Positions 52,541 to 60,561 of a stretch of 64,000 bases of DNA are shown piece by piece. Source of the stretch: Chloroflexota bacterium. Its GTDB lineage: Bacteria > Chloroflexota > Anaerolineae > Caldilineales > Caldilineaceae. The first letter of the stretch is position 1. The number at the start of each line of letters is the position of its first letter. The notes under the pieces are model-generated. The model was not told where the DNA came from and did not search any database. It saw only the letters and a list, made by a program, of their open reading frames with translations. Location of the stretch: assembly GCA_018969295.1 (NCBI GenBank), contig JAGWYN010000012.1, forward strand, positions 47,738 to 111,737, in the 5' to 3' direction. A program made the position numbers and the translations under genes.

Positions 52541-54586
52541 TTACTGTTCGAACCAGAGCTGTTCGCCGGCGAAGTTGGAGGCGATGGCGTAGCCACCTTC
52601 GGCGACATTGCGCAGGTTTTGGGCAGCGATCATCGGGTATTTGACTTTTTCGACGATCGTGATCATGGGCAGGTTGGCTCGCGACCAGGCAAAGGTATCT
52701 TCTTTGAGCTGGTTGAACTCATCCGAGCCAGAGACTGCGCTCCAGCGGGCGGCGTCGAGTGCGTACATGTCCTTGACCCACTGGGGCGGTTCCTCGCCTT
52801 CGGCGCCGTTGGTCTGGTACCACAGGTGCCAGAGGCGGCCGGTGCGGTTGAAGCTGTCGCTGCCGGAGTAGTCGCTGTCCCAGCCCTGGTCGTGGCCCCA
52901 GAACATGGTGGCCTGGAGTTCGTTGGCCAGGATGCGCTGGTCCCAGAGGTTGGGGTCGATCTGCTTGACCTGCAGGTCGATGCCGACTTCTTTGAGCTGT
53001 TCGGAGACGAGTTCGGCCACCGGGCTGAGGTCGGGGGCATGGGCGCCATGTTCGAGCAGGATGGTGAAGGGATTGCCGTCGACCATGCGCATGCCATTGG
53101 CGTCCCGTTCGGTCAGGCCCATTTCGTCCAGCAGGGCGTTGGCGCGATCCACGTCGTACTGCGAGAACTCTTCGCCGACGCTGACCAGCGGTTTGCTGGC
53201 GAAGGTATAGTAGACGCTTTCGATGATCTCGTCGCGGTTGACGGCGAGGCTGAGTGCCTGGCGGAAGCGCAGATCCTGGGCCACCTTGCGCCAGGTTTCG
53301 TCGGCGAAGGTCTGGTTGAGGTAGAGGATGCTGGAGTCGACGTGCATGTCGGTCAGCACGGTGCGGAAGCCGCCGCTGGCTTCGTTCTCTTTGTAGAGGG
53401 GCACCTTGACCAGGGCTGTGCTCTCGCGCAGGAAGTCGACGTCGCCGGAGAGGACCCGCTGGTTGACCATTTCGACATCTTCGACCTGGACGGAGACGAT
53501 GCGGTCGATGTAGGGCAGCTGTTTGCCTTCGGTGTCGACCTTCCAGTAGTAGGGGTTGCGGTCGAAGACCTTGACGCCGGTCGTCTCAGAAGCTACCGAG
53601 ATCCACGGGTTGAGGGTGGGGAAGCCGATGCAGCGGTCGGCGGTCACGTGCCAGTTTTCGCAGCGTTTCTGGCTGGTGAAGAGGGTCCACCATTCGTCGG
53701 TCAGGTTGTTGGCGGCCAGTTCGTCGGCCATCTCTTCGATCGGGGTGAAGTCTGGGTGCCATTTCTTGAGGACATGGCTGGGGTTGATCAGCACGGTGTA
53801 GCCGTTCCAGCCTTCGATGGTGATGTTGCGCAGGAACCCACCGTAGGGCTCTGTGGCGGTCAGCCGGAAGGAGCTGTCGTCGAGAATTTCGAGGGTCATC
53901 GCGTCGCCTTCGGGCGAGTAGCCGTTGCGGAAGCGGGCGGGCACGCCGCTGGCGAAGAGCTGCTCGTTGCCGTAGATGTTTTCCCAGGTGAAGCGCACAT
54001 CTTCGGTGGTGACCGGGACGCCGTCGGACCATTTCAGCCCGGAGCGCATCTTGAAGGTGAAGACTTTGTTGTCGTCGCTGACCTCGACGCTTTCCAGCAC
54101 ATTGCCCTGGATGCCCTGCACGCTCAGGTCGGGTGCCTGCAGCAGCGGCTCGTTGAGCATGACGAAGACGTCGGGCGACCAGTCGGCGACGCTGTGGGCG
54201 GTGTTGAGTGTGCCGCCGTACTGGCCAGGTGCCCAGTTCGGGACATTCTCTGCGCTCAGCAGCACGCCAGGGCCGACCACGAAGGGGACAGCCGGCAGGC
54301 GCTCTTCGAGCGGCGGGAGCGTGCCGGCAGCGACTGCTTCGGCCAGCATGGGGGCTTCCTTGGCGACCTCACCGGCGGGTGCTTCTTCGGCAGGTGCTTC
54401 GGCGGCGGGTGCTTCTTCGGCGGGTGCTTCTTCGGCGGGTGCTTCGGCGGCGGGTGCTTCTTCGGCGGGTGCCTCTGCGGCAGGTGCTTCTTCGGCGGGT
54501 GCTTCAGCGGCAGGTGCGCCGCCGCCGCAGGCAGCCAGCAGCAGCATCACGACGATGAGCAGACTGACAAACTTGAACTTTCCCAT
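52541..54586 (-). CDS. Opp-type ABC transporter substrate-binding lipoprotein
   Basis: 681 residues from the ATG at 54586, which has AAGGAG 9 nt upstream; the frame is open to 54736 but that part is leader. A lipoprotein signal ends at LLLAAC (Cys20). Residues about 25-70 are an Ala/Glu/Pro repeat linker that tethers the domain. The rest is a family 5 extracellular solute-binding fold (the DppA/OppA type), with VDFLRESTALVKVPLY and FRQALSLAVNRDEIIESV in the usual places. At about 680 residues it is longer than the usual 520-600, partly because of the linker. It is the first gene of the long operon, behind a strong promoter. The ligand may be a peptide or an oligosaccharide; this family binds both. 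Confidence 0.94.
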   Translation of the reverse strand: MGKFKFVSLLIVVMLLLAACGGGAPAAEAPAEEAPAAEAPAEEAPAAEAPAEEAPAEEAPAAEAPAEEAPAGEVAKEAPMLAEAVAAGTLPPLEERLPAVPFVVGPGVLLSAENVPNWAPGQYGGTLNTAHSVADWSPDVFVMLNEPLLQAPDLSVQGIQGNVLESVEVSDDNKVFTFKMRSGLKWSDGVPVTTEDVRFTWENIYGNEQLFASGVPARFRNGYSPEGDAMTLEILDDSSFRLTATEPYGGFLRNITIEGWNGYTVLINPSHVLKKWHPDFTPIEEMADELAANNLTDEWWTLFTSQKRCENWHVTADRCIGFPTLNPWISVASETTGVKVFDRNPYYWKVDTEGKQLPYIDRIVSVQVEDVEMVNQRVLSGDVDFLRESTALVKVPLYKENEASGGFRTVLTDMHVDSSILYLNQTFADETWRKVAQDLRFRQALSLAVNRDEIIESVYYTFASKPLVSVGEEFSQYDVDRANALLDEMGLTERDANGMRMVDGNPFTILLEHGAHAPDLSPVAELVSEQLKEVGIDLQVKQIDPNLWDQRILANELQATMFWGHDQGWDSDYSGSDSFNRTGRLWHLWYQTNGAEGEEPPQWVKDMYALDAARWSAVSGSDEFNQLKEDTFAWSRANLPMITIVEKVKYPMIAAQNLRNVAEGGYAIASNFAGEQLWFEQ

Positions 54587-54731
54587 TGAATTCTTCTCCT
54601 TGTTGAAGAATATGAAAAAAATATGGAACACAGGAAGGAGGGCTTGTCTGCAAGGTGGAGGCGATCCACCCCAAGCCATTCCAGCCTGTACTGCCAACAG
54701 AGCTGGCGCTTGATCGTCGGCAACCACTCGA

Positions 54732-54745
54732 CGCAAGCGTTTGCA
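54732..54745. promoter_or_regulatory. Second CG-centred palindrome, LacI/cre-like operator candidate
   Basis: On the minus strand TGCAAACGCTTGCG fits the general TGnAAnCGnTTnC pattern of LacI/CcpA-like operators. It is 53 bp, about five helical turns, downstream of the site at 54785-54798, so two regulator dimers could sit on the same face. Confidence 0.5.
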
Positions 54746-54784
54746 TCACGAACGTTCAAAAAACAACCGACAAAAAAATAAATT

Positions 54785-54798
54785 TGCTTGCGAAAGCA
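54785..54798. promoter_or_regulatory. CG-centred palindrome, LacI-type operator candidate
   Basis: TGCTTGCGAAAGCA is symmetrical around a central CG with one mismatched pair, the layout typical of LacI-family operators. It lies about 27-40 bp downstream of the predicted transcription start. Confidence 0.5.
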
Positions 54799-54809
54799 GC
54801 TACAAAGCG

Positions 54810-54839
54810 TTACATTTGGGATTTAATTGAAAATGTAAC
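54810..54839. promoter_or_regulatory. Inverted repeat over the -10 element (probable operator)
   Basis: GTTACATTT (54810-54818) and AAATGTAAC (54831-54839) are perfect 9-bp arms with a 12-bp AT-rich spacer. The right arm contains the -10 element, so a bound dimer would block RNA polymerase. The arms are weak as an RNA stem, which favours a protein-binding site. Confidence 0.6.
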
Positions 54840-54860
54840 ATAGATTCCCATAGCTGTCAA
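54832..54860 (-). promoter_or_regulatory. Sigma70-type promoter for the importer operon
   Basis: On the minus strand TTGACA (54855-54860) is followed after 17 bp by TACATT (54832-54837). The -35 is perfect and the -10 has 4 of 6 consensus bases. Transcription should start near 54825, giving a leader of about 240 nt before the binding-protein ATG. Confidence 0.75.
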
Positions 54861-54910
54861 CTTTCTGGTGCCAGGGTGTACGCTCTGTCGGGCAGGTAGG
54901 GGGAGGGGGC

Positions 54911-55987
54911 TTACAGCAGCTTCAGGCAACTGGAACGAGCGAAATAGACAAAAACTGGGGAGCCGACGGCCGGCACAGCCAGCTGTGGGTTGTTGAATTC
55001 ATCCAGTGCCAGCAGGGCCTCGCCCACGCGCACCTGGATGCGCACCACGGCGCCCAAAAAAGCGATATTTTCCACAACCCCGGCCAGCCGGTTCTCGTCG
55101 GCCTGGCCGGTGCTTTTGAGGGCAAGCAGTTCGGGGCGGACAGCCAGGCGGATGCGTTCTCCTGGGCTGCAGTCTTGCAGGCTGGTGGTGTGGGCAGGTT
55201 GCTCCTGGATCTGGACGCTGCCGGTTGTCGGTTCGACCACCACGGCATCGAGCAGGTTGAGCGTGCCGACAAATTGGGCGACATAAGCGGTTCTGGGGAA
55301 GTTATAGATCTCGAAAGGATCTCCTACCTGTTCGATGAGTCCGTGGTTCATGACGACCACCCGATCGGAGAGGGAGAGGGCTTCTTCCTGGTCGTGGGTG
55401 ACATAGAGGGTCGTGATTCCGAGCTTTCGTTGAATTGCGCGGATATCGGTGCGCAGGGTGACGCGGATTTTGGCATCCAGTGCGGAGAGGGGTTCGTCCA
55501 GCAGCAGCAATTTGGGGCGGATGGCGAGGGCACGTGCCAGTGCCACACGCTGTTGCTGGCCGCCCGACAGCTGGTAGGGGTACCTGGCTCCGAGCTCTTC
55601 CAGTTTGATCAAGGCGAGCATCTCGCGGACTCTTTCCTGGATAGCGGCTTTGGTACTGCCTCCTACGGAGAGTCCGAAGCCGATATTGTCGGCCACGGTC
55701 ATATTGGGAAAGAGTGCATAGGACTGAAAGACCATGCCGATGTTGCGTTGGTTGGGGCGCATCTCTTCGATCGCCTTGCCGTCCATGACGATCTGGCCTG
55801 CGGTCAGGCTTTCAAAGCCGGCAATCATGCGCAGCGTCGTTGTTTTTCCACATCCGCTGGGGCCCAGCAGAGAGACAAACTCGCCGGCTTCCACGTCGAG
55901 GCTGAAATTTTCCACCGCAGCTGCTGCGGCGTTGGGGTAGAGTTTACGGACATTGGCAAGCTGCAGAAATGGCATGGCGCTTTTCAC
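54911..55987 (-). CDS. ABC transporter ATP-binding protein, PotA/FbpC type
   Basis: 358 residues. Walker A is GPSGCGKTT, the Q-loop lies in MVFQSYALFP, the signature is QLSGGQQQRVALARAL, Walker B is LLLLDEPLSALD, and the switch His lies in YVTHDQEEAL. A C-terminal TOBE-like regulatory domain follows (RLAVRPELLAL). This is the ATPase of the importer encoded by the four genes down from 58934. Start codon choice is uncertain: GTG at 55987 (shown) or ATG at 55975; neither has a clear ribosome-binding site. Confidence 0.95.
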   Translation of the reverse strand: MKSAMPFLQLANVRKLYPNAAAAAVENFSLDVEAGEFVSLLGPSGCGKTTTLRMIAGFESLTAGQIVMDGKAIEEMRPNQRNIGMVFQSYALFPNMTVADNIGFGLSVGGSTKAAIQERVREMLALIKLEELGARYPYQLSGGQQQRVALARALAIRPKLLLLDEPLSALDAKIRVTLRTDIRAIQRKLGITTLYVTHDQEEALSLSDRVVVMNHGLIEQVGDPFEIYNFPRTAYVAQFVGTLNLLDAVVVEPTTGSVQIQEQPAHTTSLQDCSPGERIRLAVRPELLALKSTGQADENRLAGVVENIAFLGAVVRIQVRVGEALLALDEFNNPQLAVPAVGSPVFVYFARSSCLKLL

Positions 55988-56011
55988 TTTCTGGATTTGC
56001 TTTGTGTGTGC

Positions 56012-56824
56012 TCAATGGGAACCGGCGACCACATCTCGGGTGCCGCGGGTGACCCGGTCGATCAGCCCCATGGCCACCCAGGTGAGCAGAAAACTGACAA
56101 TGGCCAGTGCAGCGGGTTCGTAGGCGCGATGGTTGCCGAGCAGGGCGAGATAGGGGCCAAAGGCGGGTCGTGCCAGAAAGGTGGCGATCGTCAATTCGCC
56201 CACCACGATGGCAAAGGTCAGCAGGGCTCCGCTGAGCAGTGCGGTGCGCAGATTGGGGAGGATGACCCGCCAGAGAATTGTCCACCAGCCTGCGCCCAGG
56301 CTTTGTGCCGCCTCTGTGAGGGTTGCCACATCCATGGCGCGCAGCCCGTTGTCCACGGCGCGGTACATATAGGGGAGTGAGAGCACTGTATAGCCAGCAA
56401 TCAGCAGCAGATTGGTGCTCAGGTTGCTGGTGGTCAACGAGGGGAAGAGGGGGATGCCGAGCAAGACGATCGGTTTGCTGTAGAGTTTGATAAAGCCGAA
56501 GACCAGCACAATGGCTGGGATGACAAAGGGGAGCAGGGAGACAAACTCGACCACGGGGCGCCACCGGGGCAGGTGCATGTGTACCCAGTAGGCTGTCGGC
56601 ACGATCAGCAGGAGGCTGGCCAGGATGGTGCAGATGGCCATGAAATTGGAGAAGACAAAGGTTTCGACAAAGCGGGGGTCGCCCAAGGCAGCGCTGTAGG
56701 CATCCAGGCTCAGGACGCCGCGGCGTTTTTGCAGCGAGAAGATCAAGGTGCCCCAGAGTGGCAGCACGAAATAGAGTGCGCCCAGGGTGAACCAGAGCCA
56801 GGCAAACCAATTGATGCGTCGCAT
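56012..56824 (-). CDS. ABC transporter permease, PotC-like
   Basis: 270 residues with six membrane segments and the coupling loop EAAQSLGAGWWTILWRVILP near 180. AGGAG precedes the start at good spacing. It pairs with the permease encoded 18 bp upstream. The family serves iron, polyamine, thiamine and 2-aminoethylphosphonate importers. Confidence 0.93.
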   Translation of the reverse strand: MRRINWFAWLWFTLGALYFVLPLWGTLIFSLQKRRGVLSLDAYSAALGDPRFVETFVFSNFMAICTILASLLLIVPTAYWVHMHLPRWRPVVEFVSLLPFVIPAIVLVFGFIKLYSKPIVLLGIPLFPSLTTSNLSTNLLLIAGYTVLSLPYMYRAVDNGLRAMDVATLTEAAQSLGAGWWTILWRVILPNLRTALLSGALLTFAIVVGELTIATFLARPAFGPYLALLGNHRAYEPAALAIVSFLLTWVAMGLIDRVTRGTRDVVAGSH

Positions 56825-56842
56825 GTTGCTCTCCTGTTGGAG

Positions 56843-57721
56843 CTACCTTGTGTCTTTCAGCCAGCGTTCGGAGATGCGTTGCAGCCACGAATAGCCAAGC
56901 AAGGTCACGGCCATGATGGCCACCATACCCAGTGCCATGGCATAGCCCAGATTGGGGTTGCGGAGCACATCGCCTCGGATTTGGGCTCCGATCTGGATGG
57001 TGATCAGGTTGAGTCGACCACCGGTCAGGGCATAGGCGGTGGCGTAGGCGCCAAAGGCATTGCCGAAGAGGAGCAGGACGGTGCCCAGGAGAGAGGGGAG
57101 CAAAATGGGGATGCCGACGCGCATCCAGTATTGGGTGGGGGTTGCGCCCAGGCTTTCAGCGGCTTCTCGCCAGGAACGTTTCAAGCCTTCGATGGCGGGG
57201 ACCATGACCAGGAGCATGAGTGGAAACTGGAAATAGAGATAGGTCACGCTCAGGCCGAGAAAGCTGTAGAGGTTGAAGCCGGCGTCGTAGAGGTCGATCC
57301 CGAGCAGATCTTGAAAGAGTGCTGTGACGAATCCGGTGCGGCCGAGGGTTGAGATGAAGGCAAAGGCGAGCGGGACGCCGGCAAAATTGGAGGCGACGCC
57401 GGCGAAGGTGAGGGTCAGGGGGCGCAGCCAGCGTGGCAGATTGCCTGCTGTCAGCGCGTAGGCCATCAGAGAGCCGAGCAGGCCGCCGACGACGGCGGTG
57501 AAGGCGCTGACGCCGATGCTCAGTGCGTAGGAGCCTGGGATCGGCGGCTGCAGCAACCCGCCGAGATGTTCCAGGGTAAAGTGGCCTTCCGGGCTGCGAA
57601 AGCTGTCTACAAAGAGTGAAGCGGAGGGCAGAAAAATAAAGAGCAGTGCGAACAAAAAAAACGGTGCCAGTCCAAGCCAGGTCAGGCGTCGGCGAGCAGG
57701 AGGTGTGTGTGTGGCAGCCAT
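56843..57721 (-). CDS. ABC transporter permease, PotB-like
   Basis: 292 residues from the ATG at 57721 (MAATHTPPARRRLTW), placed so that a positively charged N-terminus leads into the first membrane segment; the open frame to 57859 runs through a hairpin and the preceding gene. Six membrane segments and the coupling loop EAAESLGATPTQYWMRVGIP are visible. Confidence 0.93.
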   Translation of the reverse strand: MAATHTPPARRRLTWLGLAPFFLFALLFIFLPSASLFVDSFRSPEGHFTLEHLGGLLQPPIPGSYALSIGVSAFTAVVGGLLGSLMAYALTAGNLPRWLRPLTLTFAGVASNFAGVPLAFAFISTLGRTGFVTALFQDLLGIDLYDAGFNLYSFLGLSVTYLYFQFPLMLLVMVPAIEGLKRSWREAAESLGATPTQYWMRVGIPILLPSLLGTVLLLFGNAFGAYATAYALTGGRLNLITIQIGAQIRGDVLRNPNLGYAMALGMVAIMAVTLLGYSWLQRISERWLKDTR

Positions 57722-57735
57722 GCGGTGTTTCCCTG

Positions 57736-57765
57736 GTGGGCTGGAAGGGGGGGCTTCCAGCCCAC
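57736..57765 (-). terminator. Perfect 12-bp stem-loop after the second binding-protein gene
   Basis: GTGGGCTGGAAG (57736-57747) pairs perfectly with CTTCCAGCCCAC (57754-57765) around a loop of six G on the plus strand. It sits 11 bp after the binding-protein stop and just before the permease start. No U-run follows. Its position matches the stem-loop in the other importer operon. Confidence 0.75.
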
Positions 57766-57776
57766 TTTCTGTGAAC

Positions 57777-58934
57777 TTATTCGGCCGCCTGGATATTGGC
57801 GCCGACGACGCTGTCCCAGTTGGCGACGATGATTTCTTTGCCGGCGACAAGCTGTTCATTGGTGGGGAAGATGGCGCCGCTCACGTCGGGCAGTTTGTTG
57901 AGCAGTTCTTCGGGCACGACGCCGCGTGCGCGCAGATCGGCTTCCCGGATCGGGTGGCAGTAGCCTTTCATCCAAAGCAGCTGGCCTTCGTCGGAGTAGA
58001 GGTATTCCATCCAGAGTTTGGCGGCATTGGGGTGGGGGGCGTAGGCGCTGATCGCCTGCAGATAGACGCCGGCCAGACGTGCGTCGCTTGGCACCACCAC
58101 TTCTACGGGGGGGTTGCCTTCAAAGCTGTCTGCGCCGGCCAGGGCGTTGTAGTCCCAGGTAATGCGTACGGGGGTCTCTCCCCGTGCGACCAAGGCGTTG
58201 TTGGCGATGGTGGGCACCAGGTTGCCTTTGGCGTTCATCTCGGCAAAAAACGACAGGCCGGCTGCCGGATCTTCGAGGGAGCCGCCGGCGGCGAGGCTGG
58301 CATTTTGCACGGCGAGAATGGCCTGGTTGGAGGTGCGGGGGTCGCCTGACAGTGCGACTTGAGAGCGGTACTCCTCTTTGAGCAGGTCAGCCCAGCTTTG
58401 TGGGTTGTTGGCCACGACGTCTTTGTTGATCATAAACGACATGACGCCGTAGTAATCTCCGTACCAGTAGCCGTCCGGGTCCTTGACGTCGTCGGGGATG
58501 GTTTCCCAGGTGCTGACTTTGTAGGGTTGAATCAGCCCTTCATCTTTGGCCTGCTGGCCAAAGGCAAATCCGACGTCGATCACATCGGGGGCTTGGGGTC
58601 CTTTGTTGTCTTTGTTGGCCTTGATGGCTTCCAGTTCGTCGCCGGAACCGGCATCGGGGTTCAGCTCGTTGACGGTAAGTCCGTATTTGGACTTGAAGGT
58701 TTCGATGACCTCGCCGTAGTTGCACCAGTCGTGCGGCAGCGCGATCACGGTCAACTCTCCTTCGGCTTGTGCGGCGGCCACGAGCTCTTCCAGTCCGGCT
58801 GGAACCTCTGCGGCAGGGGCGTCTGTGGCCTCGGCGGGTGCTGCTGCGGGCACTGCTGCGGTGCAGCCCGACAGCGCGAAGATCACCAGCCCAAACAAAA
58901 CCGACTTCAACACAGCGCGTTGTTTGTGTTTCAT
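57777..58934 (-). CDS. ABC transporter substrate-binding lipoprotein, iron/polyamine/phosphonate type
   Basis: 385 residues. A lipoprotein signal ends at FALSGC (Cys24), then a short Ala/Pro linker. The mature part looks like a type 2 periplasmic binding protein of the Fe(III)/spermidine/2-aminoethylphosphonate group: LTVIALPHDWCNYGEVIETF, then PDVIDVGFAFGQQAKDEGLI, then WYGDYYGVMSFMINKDVV. AGGAG lies before the ATG. It is the first gene of a four-gene importer operon. The ligand cannot be decided; no Tyr cluster typical of iron binding was identified with confidence. Confidence 0.9.
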   Translation of the reverse strand: MKHKQRAVLKSVLFGLVIFALSGCTAAVPAAAPAEATDAPAAEVPAGLEELVAAAQAEGELTVIALPHDWCNYGEVIETFKSKYGLTVNELNPDAGSGDELEAIKANKDNKGPQAPDVIDVGFAFGQQAKDEGLIQPYKVSTWETIPDDVKDPDGYWYGDYYGVMSFMINKDVVANNPQSWADLLKEEYRSQVALSGDPRTSNQAILAVQNASLAAGGSLEDPAAGLSFFAEMNAKGNLVPTIANNALVARGETPVRITWDYNALAGADSFEGNPPVEVVVPSDARLAGVYLQAISAYAPHPNAAKLWMEYLYSDEGQLLWMKGYCHPIREADLRARGVVPEELLNKLPDVSGAIFPTNEQLVAGKEIIVANWDSVVGANIQAAE

Positions 58935-59180
58935 TCCGTTCTCCTCTGTGATTCAGGTGTACAAAATAAAGTTCGGGCAGAAGCTCTGTTGGTGACAACC
59001 AGAACGCTATGTATCTTCTATGAGAACAGCTGATTTGTCAATCAGACAAAAACCGGGAGGAGCCTACGGTTTATCTGTTGATTCTGAAAAAATGGTTTGC
59101 GCTTGACGGGACACGAGTAGAGGCTCGGTGACAGACTTTAGTTGGGGCAGTTTATGGGGTTGACATTGGGGGCAACTCTC
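58935..59180 (-). promoter_or_regulatory. Intergenic region: promoter of the second importer, possible weak terminator
   Basis: On the minus strand TTGACA occurs at 59036-59041, with TAGAAG or GAAGAT 15-17 bp downstream as weak -10 candidates. Upstream of it AAACCG (59050-59055) and CGGTTT (59067-59072) form a 6-bp stem followed on the minus strand by a T-run, a possible weak terminator for the protease operon. Nothing else was recognised. Confidence 0.4.
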
Positions 59181-60497
59181 TCAAATCTCCGAGCGCAGGC
59201 AGTCCTTGCGCAGGGGCCACACAATCCCCGCCAGCGGGTTGAGCAGACCCAGGTAGTTTTCCCCAAAAAGCACACAGTTGGCCGCCGTGTTCGCCCGCGG
59301 TGCATGCCCCCCCTTGATCTGCATCACTGAGTTTTTCGAACCCTGCGGCAGATCGATCTTCCCCACAGCTCTGCGGTCCCCAAAATCCGATACCCCAAGA
59401 CAATGGCCCAGTTCATGGGCGAGCAGGTGCCTGTGCCCCCCGTCGCGCAATGCCCACAACGAAAGAACCACCCCCGCATTCGCCGTGGTGATGTCATACG
59501 CCACCCCAGAAGGCCTCGAGCCGTTTTGCCGCTTCACCTCCCGCACAACAAAAATGTCGATCGTCGACGGGGCGTTCGCCGCAGCAATCAGCACATTCCA
59601 CGCCGTGACGCTGTCGGTAAATTCTTCGATTCTCCGCCACTCATCGACATACTCCACCACAATCCCTCCCCCACTCTCTTCCGCCTGCACCGCAAGGATG
59701 GCCTGCTCCCGCCAGACCTCACAAGCACCGGCAACCTGCCTGGCACACAGACCCGGCAGTTCCCCCTGTTCGTCCTCAGTCGCTGCAAACAGGCAGACAA
59801 AACGAATGCGAAGCCGGCGGATGAGCATTTCAGGGGCGCCTGCTGCACACGGGCTGACCGGACGCGTGCAAAGCCGGTAGAACACTTCCCCCTCGACAAC
59901 CGTGTCCGGGCTGTCGTCGGGCAGCGCATCGTCGACTGAGGCAAACGTAAGCTCCAGCGCATCGTTGAATGTGATGGTCCGGGCCAGATTCTCCAACCCG
60001 CGATCGAGGTTCGCCCCTTCGTCGTCCGTAAGAAAAAGCTTGACCGACAGCCCGACAGTCCGGTCATCCCCAAAAACCTGCTCCCAGACCAGCTCGCCGC
60101 GCATGGACACCACAGGCGGAATGAAAGCATCCGTCTCCCCTTCCGTCTCCCCTTCCGTCTGAAAGTAGGTGCCCCGTTCAATCGCATTCAGCGTCAACTG
60201 GCGATAATGCACCTGCAGCCGCAGCCCAGTTTCCCCCCCGCTCCCCCGCTGTTCGCCAGTAGGCACTGCTTCCACCGGCCCTGCTATCGTGACACGGCCA
60301 AAAGGGTCCTCCGGACCCACCCACCCAGCCAATGCGATGCGTGCAATCTCCTCCAACACAAAGGTGCCCGTCTCGTCCCGCCGGCCACGCAGCAGGATTT
60401 CGCCAGAATGCTCCATCCAAAATTCACCGTCGTTGATCTTGGCAAAACCGCTCGACTGCGCAATCCAAAGGCCACTTGCGTTCTCATTGTTGTTCAT
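59181..60497 (-). CDS. Metzincin-like zinc metalloprotease domain protein
   Basis: 438 residues from the ATG at 60497 (MNNNENASG), with AAGGAG 9 nt upstream; an open frame reaches 60593 without support. The only motif recognised is HELGHCLGVSD near 360, which fits the zinc site HExxHxxGxxH/D with Asp as third ligand, as in snapalysin-type proteases. A Met suitable for a Met-turn follows in NSVMQIKGG. The first 300 residues are beta-rich with no recognised domain. No signal peptide is visible although the protein has eight or more Cys in the second half. It is the last gene of a three-gene operon with a LysM lipoprotein and an EAD-like/TPR protein. Substrate and location are unknown. Confidence 0.65.
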   Translation of the reverse strand: MNNNENASGLWIAQSSGFAKINDGEFWMEHSGEILLRGRRDETGTFVLEEIARIALAGWVGPEDPFGRVTIAGPVEAVPTGEQRGSGGETGLRLQVHYRQLTLNAIERGTYFQTEGETEGETDAFIPPVVSMRGELVWEQVFGDDRTVGLSVKLFLTDDEGANLDRGLENLARTITFNDALELTFASVDDALPDDSPDTVVEGEVFYRLCTRPVSPCAAGAPEMLIRRLRIRFVCLFAATEDEQGELPGLCARQVAGACEVWREQAILAVQAEESGGGIVVEYVDEWRRIEEFTDSVTAWNVLIAAANAPSTIDIFVVREVKRQNGSRPSGVAYDITTANAGVVLSLWALRDGGHRHLLAHELGHCLGVSDFGDRRAVGKIDLPQGSKNSVMQIKGGHAPRANTAANCVLFGENYLGLLNPLAGIVWPLRKDCLRSEI

Positions 60498-60561
60498 GCC
60501 ATGCCTCTCCTTGGTCTTTGAAAAGCCTGCACAACTCTCGATCCACTTTCCTCCGCCAGCG

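Larger units (their letters stand above)
54587..54910 (-). promoter_or_regulatory. Regulatory leader of the importer/dehydrogenase operon
   Basis: This 324-bp AT-rich gap contains the only near-consensus promoter found (54832-54860), a leader of roughly 240 nt and at least four palindromes. No open frame in it looks coding. GAACGTTC (54750-54757) is an 8-bp perfect palindrome lying between the two CG-centred sites listed separately. No riboswitch fold was recognised in the leader. Confidence 0.7.

Noticed and set aside
52277..54589. 770-codon plus-strand frame
   Set aside because: It is antisense to the Opp-type binding-protein gene; its Gly/Cys-repeat end is only the mirror of the Ala/Glu/Pro linker.
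54587..54825. Riboswitch in the long importer leader
   Set aside because: No conserved aptamer motif was recognised; the palindromes are better explained as protein-binding sites.
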